A stretch of 64,000 bases of DNA from DATJPR01 sp963752915. Lineage in GTDB: Bacteria > Bacteroidota > Ignavibacteria > UBA10030 > UBA6906. Under the pieces are notes generated by a model, which was not told where the DNA came from, searched no databases, and worked only from the letters and a program-made list of their open reading frames with translations. The position numbers and the translations under genes are program-made. Within the stretch, counting starts at the first letter, position 1. Every line of letters starts with the position of its first letter. This document shows, piece after piece, positions 27,124-36,244 of the stretch. Location: contig CAVVZZ010000002.1 in the NCBI GenBank assembly GCA_963752915.1, forward strand, positions 372,001 through 436,000, written 5' to 3'.

Positions 27124-28719
27124 ATGGAAGGCAAGCAAGAGTACATAGCATTGCTCGAGAAGGCGTTGGGCGACCGTCTCGATGTCCGCGAGGGACGTGC
27201 GCCGAATGAACTGTATCTCTCGCTGCACGATGACGCGTTGGGATCGTTGCCGGAGATTTGCAGCCTGCTCATGAAATCGTTGAAGGGGTACTTTTCGACG
27301 CTTATCGCCAATGATGAACGAACGCTGAATGGAAAATTCGTTCTCTCGTATGTCTTCGCCCTCTCCACGCACGACCTCTTCATCATCCTCCAGGTCCCGG
27401 TCGATCCACGTCATCGTGAGGTCCCGTCGATCAGCCCGTTTCTTGACGCCGCAAATTGGTTCGAGCGCGAGGTGAAAGACTGGTTTGGCATCATCGCGTT
27501 CCCGAATATCCATCGGCTGGCGGTCCACCCGGACTGGCCAGAGGATGTCCACCCGATGGTGAAAGAGTTCGATCGCGCAACTGTTGTCCCCCGCGTGAAG
27601 GGCTCGCTGGATTTCAAACGCGTCGAGGGGGAAGGAGTATTTGAAATCCCTGTCGGACCTGTGCACGCCGGGATCATCGAACCGGGACACTTCCGGTTCA
27701 GCGTCGCCGGCGAACCGATCATCCATCTCGACACGCAACTGTTCTACACGCACAAGGGGACGGAGAAGATTGCGGAAGGTCTGGCGCCCGAGCGTGGGGT
27801 GTTCCTGGCCGAACGGGTCTCGGGAGACTCCTCCTTCGCCCACGCAACTGCGTTCTGTCATTCTATCGAGCGCCTGAGCGGTTTCGAGCCGCCGGTCCGC
27901 GCGGTCCGTGCCAGGACGATGCTCCTCGAACTCGAACGGCTCTACAATCACATCGGCGATCTCGGGGCGATCCTTCTTGACGTCGGTTTCCCGGCGGGTG
28001 CATCGTCGGCGTTCGCACTCAAGGAGCGGATGCTCCAACTCAACGAAATTCTCACCGGCACCAGATTGCTCCGCGGGATCGCTGCGATCGGCGGCGTGAA
28101 ACGCAATCCGCTGGACACGTCGATCAAACGGAAGGCATTGTCCGAAACGCTGATCCCCGTCCGACGTGCGTTTGAAGATCTGGTAGATGTGATGCTGTCG
28201 AGTTCGTCGGTCCTCGATCGACTTGAGACAACGGGGATACTGAATCGCGTGGACGCTTTTCGCCTCGGGGTCACCGGCATCGCCGGCAGGGCGTCGGGAA
28301 TCGACAGGGACTTTCGAAGGGATCATCCTCACTGCGCGTATGGAGGCCTGCAGTTCGCAGTGGCCGGCCGCAGGGAGGGGGACGTCCTTGCCCGCGCAAA
28401 TGTGAGGGTCGATGAAGTGCGCGAATCCCTTGCGCTCCTGGAGCAGCTTCAGGAAGAACCAGGTGAAGGCGAGCCTCTTCGGGGCCCTGTCGTGGTTCCG
28501 CCGTTGCAGTGCGCCCTTGGTTACACCGAGGGATGGCGGGGAGAAATCGTTCACTGGACCATGACAGATAGCGACGGGAACATCTATCGCTGGAAGATCA
28601 CCGATCCCTCTGCACACAATTGGCGGGCGCTCACCTTCGCCGTGCGGAACAATATCGTCCCGGATTTTCCGGTAATCAACAAGAGTTTTAATCTTTCCTA
28701 TTCAGGCAATGATCGCTAA
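27124..28719 (+). CDS. Hydrogenase-like large subunit (NuoC-NuoD fusion) without Ni-binding cysteines
   Basis: 531 residues. Residues 75-145 are the NuoC/30-kDa domain (REVPSISPFLDAANWFEREV, then KDWFGIIAFPNIHRL); residues 165-531 are the HycE/NuoD-like domain. In group 4 [NiFe] hydrogenases the first ligand motif is R-x-CGxC-x-FAH; here it is RVSGDSSFAH (231-240), with Ser233 and Ser236 where Cys is expected. The C-terminal DPCxxC motif is replaced by SFNLSYSGNDR (521-531). All four nickel ligands are therefore absent, and the C-terminal cleavage motif for hydrogenase maturation is also missing. This is the state described for energy-converting hydrogenase-related (Ehr) complexes, whose electron partner is unknown. 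The reading frame is intact. Confidence 0.88.
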   Translation: MEGKQEYIALLEKALGDRLDVREGRAPNELYLSLHDDALGSLPEICSLLMKSLKGYFSTLIANDERTLNGKFVLSYVFALSTHDLFIILQVPVDPRHREVPSISPFLDAANWFEREVKDWFGIIAFPNIHRLAVHPDWPEDVHPMVKEFDRATVVPRVKGSLDFKRVEGEGVFEIPVGPVHAGIIEPGHFRFSVAGEPIIHLDTQLFYTHKGTEKIAEGLAPERGVFLAERVSGDSSFAHATAFCHSIERLSGFEPPVRAVRARTMLLELERLYNHIGDLGAILLDVGFPAGASSAFALKERMLQLNEILTGTRLLRGIAAIGGVKRNPLDTSIKRKALSETLIPVRRAFEDLVDVMLSSSSVLDRLETTGILNRVDAFRLGVTGIAGRASGIDRDFRRDHPHCAYGGLQFAVAGRREGDVLARANVRVDEVRESLALLEQLQEEPGEGEPLRGPVVVPPLQCALGYTEGWRGEIVHWTMTDSDGNIYRWKITDPSAHNWRALTFAVRNNIVPDFPVINKSFNLSYSGNDR

Positions 28720-28737
28720 GAGCCAGACGGTAATGCA

Positions 28738-29604
28738 ATGCTGAGAATCCTTAAACAGGCGCTCATCAGTGGGCCTGTGACAAATGCGTATCCTCACACG
28801 GTGACCGAGCCACCCGAAGGCTTTCGGGGAAAACCCGTGATTGATTTTGCACGGTGTATCGCATGCGACAAATGCGCGCAGGCTTGTCCCACAGGGGCCA
28901 TTGCCGTCGGCGACCTCGAAGGACAATCCGGTCAGAGAGCTGTGACGTTGAACTACGGCGACTGTATCTTCTGCGGGGAGTGTGAGGCAGCATGCCCGGA
29001 GGTGATCCACCTGACGAAGGATTTTCAGCTCGCGACGACTTCCAAACCTGCGCTTGTGACTCGTGCGCGGTTTGCGGTCGGAGACAACGGCGAGTATCGG
29101 TTTGCCGGCATGCTCTCGGAGACCCCCTCTTCCGGAGAATCGATTGAAACCCTCGGGGGGATGGTCCGCCAAACGATCCATGAATACTTCGGCCGTTCAC
29201 TGCATATTCGCGAAGTCGACGCCGGCTCGTGTAACGGATGCGAAGTGGAAATCACCGGACTGAATAACCCTGTCTATGATGTCGAGCGATTCGGTATCCA
29301 CTTTGTCGCTTCTCCGCGGCATGCCGACATGCTTCTTGTCACGGGACCGGTTACCCGCAACATGGAAATCGCATTGCGGCAAACGTATGACGCGACGCCT
29401 TCACCAAAGCTGGTCGTCGCCGTCGGCGCGTGTGCGATCGGGGGCGGGATCTTCGGACGAAGTTACGCCTCCTGCGGGGGCGTCGACGCCGTGATCCCCG
29501 TCGATGTGTACATCCCGGGGTGTCCCCCGAGGCCGGAGGCGCTGTTGCACGGCATATTAGAAGCGATAGAGCGAAATTCTAGGAAAGTAGGCAGTAAGCA
29601 GTAA
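28738..29604 (+). CDS. Fusion of 2x[4Fe-4S] ferredoxin and hydrogenase-type small subunit
   Basis: 288 residues. Residues 40-90 carry two ferredoxin clusters: Cys40, 43, 46, 50 (CIACDKCAQACP) and Cys76, 79, 82, 86 (CIFCGECEAACP), as in HycF/NuoI. Residues 140-275 are a NuoB/HycG-type small subunit with the proximal-cluster ligands Cys165 and Cys168 (GSCNGCEVEI), Cys232 (VGACAIGGG) and Cys262 (IPGCPPRPEAL). All twelve cluster ligands are present, so electron transfer is possible even though the large subunit lacks nickel ligands. The two functions are usually on separate genes. It is the last gene of the operon, 18 bases after the large subunit; its final residues and TAA are encoded by a heptamer tandem array. 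Confidence 0.9.
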   Translation: MLRILKQALISGPVTNAYPHTVTEPPEGFRGKPVIDFARCIACDKCAQACPTGAIAVGDLEGQSGQRAVTLNYGDCIFCGECEAACPEVIHLTKDFQLATTSKPALVTRARFAVGDNGEYRFAGMLSETPSSGESIETLGGMVRQTIHEYFGRSLHIREVDAGSCNGCEVEITGLNNPVYDVERFGIHFVASPRHADMLLVTGPVTRNMEIALRQTYDATPSPKLVVAVGACAIGGGIFGRSYASCGGVDAVIPVDVYIPGCPPRPEALLHGILEAIERNSRKVGSKQ

Positions 29605-29613
29605 GGAGTAAGC
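29586..29613. repeat. Heptamer tandem array over a stop codon (4 units)
   Basis: Units agtaggc, agtaagc, agtaagg, agtaagc. The TAA at 29602-29604 that ends the small-subunit gene lies in the third unit. Confidence 0.85.
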
Positions 29614-29634
29614 AGAAACCATTTGCCCTCCCAG

Positions 29635-30983
29635 CTAAAACTCGACATGCCCACGAATTGCGACGGCATCGACGATCGGCCCACGGTCTCTGTTGTAGGC
29701 GGGATTCACGATGACCTGATTGTCGAACGTCAGCCAGAACGAAGGCAGAAGTTTCGCGCTGTACAGCACCTCGACATTCAGCTCGGAGCCATACGTCAGC
29801 GATCCGTCTCCGATGATGAATCCATACCCGCCTGCGGCAAGATAGTCCCGGTGATCGTTCGATAGTCCATTTGCAGCGAATGCACACCCGACAATGTCTT
29901 CGTCTCTTCCCCATCCAGTTCCCAGAATGCTAACGCCGATCTGAAACGATCGGTCGATCTCCGTGTACGCCCAGGTCTCAGTGGAACCGTCATTCCAACT
30001 CACACGGCCGAAGACCCCGATCGTCTCATTCAATGGTTGTTCCAGCCCGAGCAGAAACCCGAATTTCGAACGGTACGCGCGTGTCGCAATAACATCGGGA
30101 GGGAGTCCACTCGTTGCCGCGTCGGCCAGGGCCGCACGGTATGAACCCATGTGGGCTCGATTGAGAAATCCAATCACATGGAACTTCCCGGTTGTATCGA
30201 GGAATCGGTATGCCCGCACGAATTCCGCATTGACGCTGTACGCTTCGGCGAGATGCATATCGAACTCAGGGCCGTTGGCGGTCGATGGAACCATGACCTA
30301 TGCGGACCTGAGAATCCAATCGGGTCGACGAACTTCGGCCGCGACGCCCCAATTGTATCCCCGCGTATCGGCAGCATAGTCCCAAGCGCCTCCCGTCCAA
30401 ATTGCCCAGTTCAAGAACTGTGTTCGCGGATCATGGGAATAGGCGTTGTCATCAAAGATATCCGTCAAGCTGAACCTGCCGGCGGTCACGGTGAGCCGGG
30501 ACGAGGCCAGCTTCTCCCCAATCTGATTTTGATCCGGAGCAACGTACTCTGTTTCGTCGTCTCCGATCGTGATCTGTTGGCGCACAAATGCCCGGGCGAT
30601 AAATACTCTCGGTGTGGTCGCGTCGACACGGTACACCTCTCCGTTCGGGAAACCCGCGACCCCGGTGGTATGACTGAACCCCGCACCGCCGGACATCTCG
30701 GGATTGACGTATATCTCCCCTCCCACAACCGTCGACCGAGAAACAGCGTCGACGTCACCGAATACACGCTTTCGAAATTGTTCTGAAGGCTGTTGTCTCC
30801 CGAGTACTTGGCCGGGAAGGCACCATGATATTGGCCGATCCCTGTATATTGAAAGTGGTAGCTCCACGTCTCGCTCGAATCGGGTGCTCTGCCGTCGTTC
30901 TGCGCCCTGGCAACCCCGACCATTCTGAGGCAAAGGGATATTCCGCAGAGGGTATTCAAAACGCGCTTCGTGATTTTTTTCAC
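29635..30983 (-). pseudogene. OprB-type carbohydrate porin, frameshifted and with internal stop
   Basis: Reading from the ATG at 30983: signal peptide (ending ARAQ), then SSETWSYHFQYTGIGQYHG, typical of the mature start of OprB porins. Near 30713 the frame must change: GAGGGGAGATA would continue correctly with one more G, so one base is lost from a G run. The second frame carries TAGRFSLTDIFDDNAYSHDP and FLNWAIWTGGAWDYAADT, the core of the OprB family, to a TAG at 30298-30300. The same frame goes on without interruption as VMVPSTANGPEFDMHLAEAY to the end at 29635, where it closes with the barrel-type ending VAIRGHVEF. Intact, it would be an outer-membrane sugar channel of about 450 residues. 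Two independent lesions suggest decay rather than a single error. Confidence 0.8.
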
Positions 30984-31124
30984 AGGAAAGAACCCGAAGC
31001 TCAGTGAGTGGTATTCAAGAGGGATTTAAGACCTAACTAACACGCGTCCCGACAGTAAGTTCCGCAGGTTCACAAGGATCAGAAAAGACGGGAAGGAATG
31101 CAATCGTTTTTAGCCTCGTTGTAG

Positions 31125-31334
31125 AACCAAGTCGAGATCTGGTTCAACATTAGTATCCAGCGAGCGATTCGGCGTGGGATAAAGAGCAGCGTCAAAGAAC
31201 TGATCGACTATATCACGCGCTTCGTCCAAGAGTCCATCACACACGCCTATCCGTTCATCTGGACTGCGACCGCGGATTCAATCTTTGCCAGACTTGAACG
31301 TGTTTGCAGAGGTATCTTTGGAACACAACACTAG
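31125..31334 (+). mobile_element. IS630-family transposase relic (C-terminal 69 codons)
   Basis: The open stretch encodes NQVEIWFNISIQRAIRRGIK, then SVKELIDYITRFVQE and PFIWTATADSIFARL before TAG. These are the C-terminal blocks of IS630 transposases (NQVExWF, AxRRGxFxSVKEL, PFxWTATADxI), including the final catalytic Glu region. A stop codon directly precedes it and the earlier part of the enzyme is not found upstream, so only the 3' end survives. No terminal inverted repeat is recognised. The gap 30984-31989 holds this relic, the promoter at 31493 and the hairpin at 31673, with no other gene that I can support. Confidence 0.82.
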
Positions 31335-31492
31335 GTTAAGATCCCAGCAAACGGATTGGTTGCGCCCTAGGGTTAGGGCTCAGACAAATGACTGCTCCGA
31401 GAACGAAGTGGGATACCGTGAAGGTGACCATCCCTTTCTCGCTTATGCGTAACGAATTGATTGGAGGGCGTGCAAATCCACGCAAATTATCC

Positions 31493-31521
31493 TTGACATT
31501 TCGCAAATGCCTTAGTATAAT
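31493..31521 (+). promoter_or_regulatory. Perfect sigma-70-type consensus promoter with no gene downstream
   Basis: TTGACA at 31493-31498 and TATAAT at 31516-31521 with the optimal 17-base spacer. Transcription would start near 31528, but no open frame with a ribosome site follows for about 450 bases. It may drive a small RNA ending near the hairpin at 31673-31696, or be an outward promoter left by a mobile element. Confidence 0.6.
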
Positions 31522-31672
31522 TCAACTGATAGTTCCGCCCTTAGAGAATGGAGCTCTCTTTGCTCTTAGCCAAAGAGGCTTCAGTCGCCGAGGTATTTGC
31601 CCTACCCCCCCCCGACATTGAAGAGACCGCGAGCGGAAGACCAAGCCCTAACCAGGTAGCAACGAATCAACA

Positions 31673-31696
31673 CGCGAAGAGAGTTTTCTTTTCGCG
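31673..31696 (+). terminator. Stem-loop downstream of the orphan promoter
   Basis: CGCGAAGAG (31673-31681) pairs with CTTTTCGCG (31688-31696) with one G.T pair around a 6-base loop. It lies about 150 bases after the expected start of the orphan transcript. No T-run follows on the plus strand, so a terminator role is tentative. Confidence 0.35.
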
Positions 31697-32142
31697 AGTT
31701 CTTGGTCCCAGTTGAAGCTCCCAAATTGTCTTCATATCCAGATGATTTCCCTTTGCGATGACTTGGCTGTCGTCACATTGACGAATCCGATATGATTCGC
31801 AGGTCGAGAATGCAGTTTTGTAACTGTGCCGTTGTCGAGGTAAATGAACTGCCGAGCTGCAAAGCAGTGACGATCTAGCTGGGTGCCAACCTCCTGAACC
31901 AAGTTGATTTGACTTACTCAATTCAACGACGCAATGTTGACCGATATGAATGAATGGTCGAAGGTTGATCGTCTAGGACCTGCCAATTCTTGCTGCCGTC
32001 TGAAGGTCGTCAGATTCATTTGTGGAGAATGCAACGAGAGCCGGTTCTGGAACGAGTTCAAGCTGCGATTGAGACCAATTGGAATACCTTTGGACGGATC
32101 TACGTGAAATGTTATCCTTTCTTGAGATGCCGGGGAATAGGG

Positions 32143-32559
32143 ATGGCAACGGATGTCGGCAAACTGAAAGAGTTCATTTCTGAGAATATCGATACAATTC
32201 GGAACATCCGAACTCTTGCTCGTTTCGTTGGAGCGTGCCCTGAAACACTTCGCAAGGATTTCGTAAGAGTTGAAAGGATCACCCTTGGGAAGTACATGGC
32301 ATCTGTTCGAATTCTAAGAGCTATGGAAATGCTCGGCCGCACTGATTTGCAGTGCAAAGAAATATGTTTCGCGGTGGGTTTCTCACGAGAAGACATCGGC
32401 TCAAGAGCTTTCAAGAAGTGCGCGGGGATAACGATGGAGCAATTCAAACAACTCTCTCCCCGGGAGAAGGAAACGAAGCAGTTGGATTTCATTTTGAAGA
32501 TCTGCGGCGACAGACACGTCGTACCCAGAAATCCATCCGATGACAACTACAGAGATTGA
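32143..32559 (+). CDS. Short AraC-type HTH regulator
   Basis: 138 residues from the ATG at 32143; the same frame is open back to a TTG at 31990, which would add 51 residues that match nothing. Residues 1-110 are almost only the double helix-turn-helix of the AraC family: LARFVGACPETLRKDF as the first unit, then GKYMASVRILRAMEML and CKEICFAVGFSREDIGSRAFKK, where the family has IxxIAxxVGFxDxSYFxRxFKK. There is no ligand-binding domain. It probably binds DNA; its target is unknown, but the TonB receptor pair lies 309 bases downstream on the same strand. Base composition is lower in G+C than most neighbours, as in the rest of this 31-33 kb stretch, which hints at acquired DNA. Confidence 0.75.
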   Translation: MATDVGKLKEFISENIDTIRNIRTLARFVGACPETLRKDFVRVERITLGKYMASVRILRAMEMLGRTDLQCKEICFAVGFSREDIGSRAFKKCAGITMEQFKQLSPREKETKQLDFILKICGDRHVVPRNPSDDNYRD

Positions 32560-32803
32560 AAGACGGAAATTAGTGGATCTCAGATGCTTTCGCATGGCGA
32601 GAGTTCACTTGCTTCTCCTAACCTTCAATAGCCTGAGATAGAAAGGTAATATGGGTTTGGTCTTCGCGTTGCAGGTTGTTGTGAAGAACTTGTTCGATTT
32701 CAAGCGCACTGGCCCCACCGTCCATGAATGGTGATTCGCTTCGAGAACAACTTATGGTGTGAAATCGAGTCTCCGATCATCGCCACACGATTCGATTCAA
32801 TCG

Positions 32804-32831
32804 TTGACAAAGAGAACGCATTTCCTATCTT
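32804..32831 (+). promoter_or_regulatory. Candidate promoter of the TonB receptor gene
   Basis: TTGACA at 32804-32809 and TATCTT at 32826-32831, spacer 16, ending 36 bases before the ATG at 32868. The rest of the gap from 32560 holds nothing else that I can support. Confidence 0.45.
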
Positions 32832-32867
32832 TCTGTGTAGTAAGATATCTTTCACCTTCTCTCGACA

Positions 32868-35138
32868 ATGGCTAAATTTACAGGTTTGTCTGGTTTCAGC
32901 ACTTTTGCGATGTTGCTTTTCGCCTCGGTTCCCTGCTATGGAGAACTCATCGGTCAGATCGCTAATGAGGACTCAATGGGAGATATCCGTGGCGTGGTAG
33001 TCGATATCGCAACAGGTGAGCGCCTGCCGGGAGTGAATGTGGCCATCCAGGGGAGCAAGCGAGGAGGAAACACCAATGCGCAAGGCTTCTATCTGATTGC
33101 GGGCGTTCCCACGGGGCCGCGGGAAGTTGTCTTCAGTGCCGTGGGTTATCTTGCGCGATCAATCAAAGTGGAAATCCTATCAGGCGAAGTCCTCACCCTT
33201 GATGTGAAACTCACCAGTCGGGTCCTGGAAAGCAAAGAAGTCGTAGTACAAGGTGAAGCGGGCACCGACTTAACCGAGCGGAGCGTGAGCGTTCAAGTCC
33301 TGAACCCTCAAGAGGTCCAACGGCTTCCCTCAATCGCCGGTCAGCAGGATATTCTCCGATCCTTGCAGATACTCCCCGGCATTACGTCTTCTTCGGATGT
33401 CAGTGCGAAGTTCTACGTGCGAGGAGGGGCTGGCGACCAAAACCTCATCCTTCTCGATGGGATGAAGATCTACAATCCGTTTCATGCATTCGGACTCTTC
33501 AGTGTTCTCGATCCCGGTATCGTCAAGAGTACGGAAGTGTACATGGGCGCCTATCCCGCCGGCTTTGGCAACCGTTTGAGTTCGGTAGTGAATATATTCA
33601 GTCGGGATGGAAACACGAACCAAGTTGCAGGTTCTGCAAGTCTGAACTTCCTCTCAGGAAAGCTCGAACTCGAAGGACCAATTGCAGGCGAGAGCAGCTG
33701 GCTGGTATCGGGCCGTTCATCGTTGTTCAGCGGGACAATCAACAAACTTATCCCGAACCCTGCTCCCACGAGGTTCTTCGACCTCTTTTTCAAGGGTACC
33801 GCGGCTGCCTCAACCGGCAAGCTTGGCTTCGCGGGTTATGCGAGTGGCGATGACATCGCCCCAACAGATCCCGCACAGCCAGATTACCGGTGGCGATCGA
33901 GCGCCTACTCGGGTTTCTTCTCGGGCCTCATCACTGATCGTCTCTACGTCAACCTCACCACGAGTTACTCAGAGAGCAAGATTGAGCGCTTGGCCAAGGC
34001 GAGCTCGCCCGTGACACCTGCCTCTTCTGAGCTCACGGAGCTTACGCTTCGCACTGAGATGACCAGCTATACTGAGGGTGAGACAACATTCTTTGAAGGA
34101 TTTGAGTTTGATTTTCCTCAAATAAATGATGCCCTCTACTCACCGAATCTCCTTCCGCTCACCCAAGAGGATAGCCAGGCGGAATTCTATTTTTGGGCAC
34201 GTGCTGAAGGGACAATGATGGACAACCTGTTGGGATTCGACCTTGGACTCCACGTGGACGGATCACTTCTTTTCCTGAATCGCCCATTCTTTTATAGTGT
34301 TCAGCCACGCTTCACGCTCTCGTATCATCTAAGTCCGTCCTGGCTCGTCAAAGTTGCTTTCGGAATATACACACAGAAGCTAATCTCTGTGAGCAATGAG
34401 GATGATCTGATCTCGCTATTCGACGCCTGGCTCTTTCTGCCCGAAGCGCTCCAGCCAGAGATTGCACGGCATTATGTTATCAGCCTTGACGCCAATCTCA
34501 CACAAGGCCTGGCAAGCAGTCTTCAACTCTATCGCAAAGAATATCCTGCGCTCACCCTCTATAATCCTGCCAAGGTTTTTCCGGATGACCCCGACTATTT
34601 GAATGGCCGAGGGCTCTCATATGGCGCCGAACTCCTCATACGTTACAGCTCATCGCTCATCGACTTCTACGCCTCCTACGGGATCGCACAAACGACAGTT
34701 ACACAGGGGAATATTACTTACGCTCCACGATACGACAGACGGCACACGATAAAGACAGTAGGAACGGTGCATTTGACCGACGGACTCGACTTTACACTTC
34801 ATTGGGAGTATGGAACTGGTTACCCATATACGATGGGTGCCGGCTATTACGGTCGATTGAGTCTTGTCGATCTCGGCCGCGACCCGTTTCCGGCAGGGTT
34901 TGGAAACCCCGTTCAAACGCTGGGCGTGAAGAACGCCGCCCGACTCCCCGACTATCAACGGCTGGATGCAGGCCTGAACTACCGTCTGCCGCTCACGGAG
35001 AAGGTGAAGGCGAATGTGGGGGTAAGCGTAGTAAACCTCCTTAACACAAAGAACATCTTCTACTACGACCGCGAAACAGGGAAAACGGATTACATGATCC
35101 CATTCTTCCCTACGGCCTCGTTGGCGATTGAGTTCTAA
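32868..35138 (+). CDS. TonB-dependent receptor with carboxypeptidase-regulatory N-terminal domain
   Basis: 756 residues; signal peptide 1-25. Residues 42-125 are a CarboxypepD_reg-like domain (GVVVDIATGERLPGVNVAI, NAQGFYLIAGVPTGPREVVF). The plug domain follows (about 130-245) with SAKFYVRGGAGDQNLILLDG and PGIVKSTEVYMGAYPAGFGN, which is highly characteristic of Bacteroidota-type receptors. The remainder is a beta barrel, ending IPFFPTASLAIEF with the terminal Phe expected for outer-membrane insertion. It imports an unknown large substrate using TonB energy. The DUF4249 lipoprotein gene follows after 7 bases, a pairing that is common in Bacteroidota. No intact TonB box was identified with confidence. 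Confidence 0.9.
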   Translation: MAKFTGLSGFSTFAMLLFASVPCYGELIGQIANEDSMGDIRGVVVDIATGERLPGVNVAIQGSKRGGNTNAQGFYLIAGVPTGPREVVFSAVGYLARSIKVEILSGEVLTLDVKLTSRVLESKEVVVQGEAGTDLTERSVSVQVLNPQEVQRLPSIAGQQDILRSLQILPGITSSSDVSAKFYVRGGAGDQNLILLDGMKIYNPFHAFGLFSVLDPGIVKSTEVYMGAYPAGFGNRLSSVVNIFSRDGNTNQVAGSASLNFLSGKLELEGPIAGESSWLVSGRSSLFSGTINKLIPNPAPTRFFDLFFKGTAAASTGKLGFAGYASGDDIAPTDPAQPDYRWRSSAYSGFFSGLITDRLYVNLTTSYSESKIERLAKASSPVTPASSELTELTLRTEMTSYTEGETTFFEGFEFDFPQINDALYSPNLLPLTQEDSQAEFYFWARAEGTMMDNLLGFDLGLHVDGSLLFLNRPFFYSVQPRFTLSYHLSPSWLVKVAFGIYTQKLISVSNEDDLISLFDAWLFLPEALQPEIARHYVISLDANLTQGLASSLQLYRKEYPALTLYNPAKVFPDDPDYLNGRGLSYGAELLIRYSSSLIDFYASYGIAQTTVTQGNITYAPRYDRRHTIKTVGTVHLTDGLDFTLHWEYGTGYPYTMGAGYYGRLSLVDLGRDPFPAGFGNPVQTLGVKNAARLPDYQRLDAGLNYRLPLTEKVKANVGVSVVNLLNTKNIFYYDRETGKTDYMIPFFPTASLAIEF

Positions 35139-35145
35139 CCTCACA

Positions 35146-36244
35146 ATGAGACAAACGCACAACATTGTTCTCCGGTACTGTGCCGCGGCTTTTGATGTCG
35201 CCTTGGCCACCACCCTTCTCTTCGCGGGAATTTCCTGCAAGCAACAACCGTTTGAACCTGAAGGGCCAACAGGCAATAAGCTGATCGTCTACGGAATCCT
35301 CTCAGGCGAGCTCGACACGCAGTATGTGAGGTTAGCCACAACGTTCAGCAGGGGAGGTGAAAGCCCGGTGATAGAGAAGGCCATAGTCACGTATGCGCCC
35401 AATTGCATCAGTCGGGCCGACAGCAATATTCCGCGACACAGTGATTGACCGCATGAATGTGCACGGAGTCCTCGAGCGTCTCCCGGTCTATGTTGCCTAT
35501 GATTTCCGTCCGGCTGCAGGCCTGACGTACGAGATGAATGCCTCGACGGCTGGAGGAACTGCGCTCACGGCTGACGCCCAGGCAACCGCACTCCAAAGTC
35601 CATCCTTCGCGATCGACGATGTTACGACGCTCAAGTTCGGCTCATCTGCTCCTGTGGCTCTAAGGGTCAACTTTGCAAGCAGCCGTGGTGCCTTCGCGAT
35701 ACACTTCTTCATTGATTACTACGGAAATGACGGATCAGTCTGGAAGCTTGGGCGGGAGGAGGTCGCCGAGCGTTCTTACACGGACGCCACCGGGCGACAG
35801 GTCCTTGTCTTCCCCGACCTCAACCCGGTAAATCCTGGCAAGATCGTCTTTGATACGACCGAGTATAGCGGTGCCCGTACTCGAGCAGGGGAGAAGTTCA
35901 ACGGCAACGTTGTCTTCGTGGAGGCGGTCTTCGTTCTCACCCAGGTCGATGAGACGCTTTACAGCTACTACTATCTGAACAACGGATTGGTTGACCAATC
36001 GACGGTGAGGGTCGATGTGCCGGAGTTCACCAATGTGAAGGATGGGCTTGGAGTCTTTGGGAGCAGCTATACTGTAACACAGATGTACTCGCTCATCGAG
36101 GAGTCCTTCCCGACTACCGGACGAGGAGCATCTTTCCCACGCGAGTCGTTCCGTCGGCTTGCAGCCGAAAGAAGTAAATGCCTGAAGGCTGACGTGCTGC
36201 CTCAAACACTGCCGTGTGTCGTCCCGCGGAAAGAGCTTCGTTAA
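35146..36244 (+). pseudogene. DUF4249 lipoprotein, frameshifted and reading into the opposite gene
   Basis: The ATG at 35146 starts a lipoprotein signal ending LLFAGISCKQQPF, followed by LIVYGILSGELDTQYVRL, the typical DUF4249 N-terminus. Near 35399 the frame must shift by one base: frame 1 soon meets a stop at 35446, while frame 2 continues with ASVGPTAIFRDTVIDR and a full domain body (VFPDLNPVNPGKIVFDT, DETLYSYYYLNNGLVDQ) to GVFGSSYTVTQMYSL, where the family normally ends. The frame then runs 45 codons further into the antisense of the subtilase gene's sorting domain, with no recognisable content. Its natural C-terminus and stop seem to be lost. It pairs with the TonB receptor, presumably as a surface partner. 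Confidence 0.7.

Noticed and set aside
27088..28617. 509-codon minus-strand frame
   Set aside because: It is antisense to the well-conserved hydrogenase-like large subunit and has no recognisable domain or ribosome site.
31388..31621. 77-codon plus-strand frame after the IS630 relic
   Set aside because: No ribosome site, no recognisable motif, and it contains the perfect promoter within it.
31667..31921. Minus-strand frames suggesting a protein fragment
   Set aside because: One frame has a plausible strand-like stretch but no family could be recognised and no start is present.
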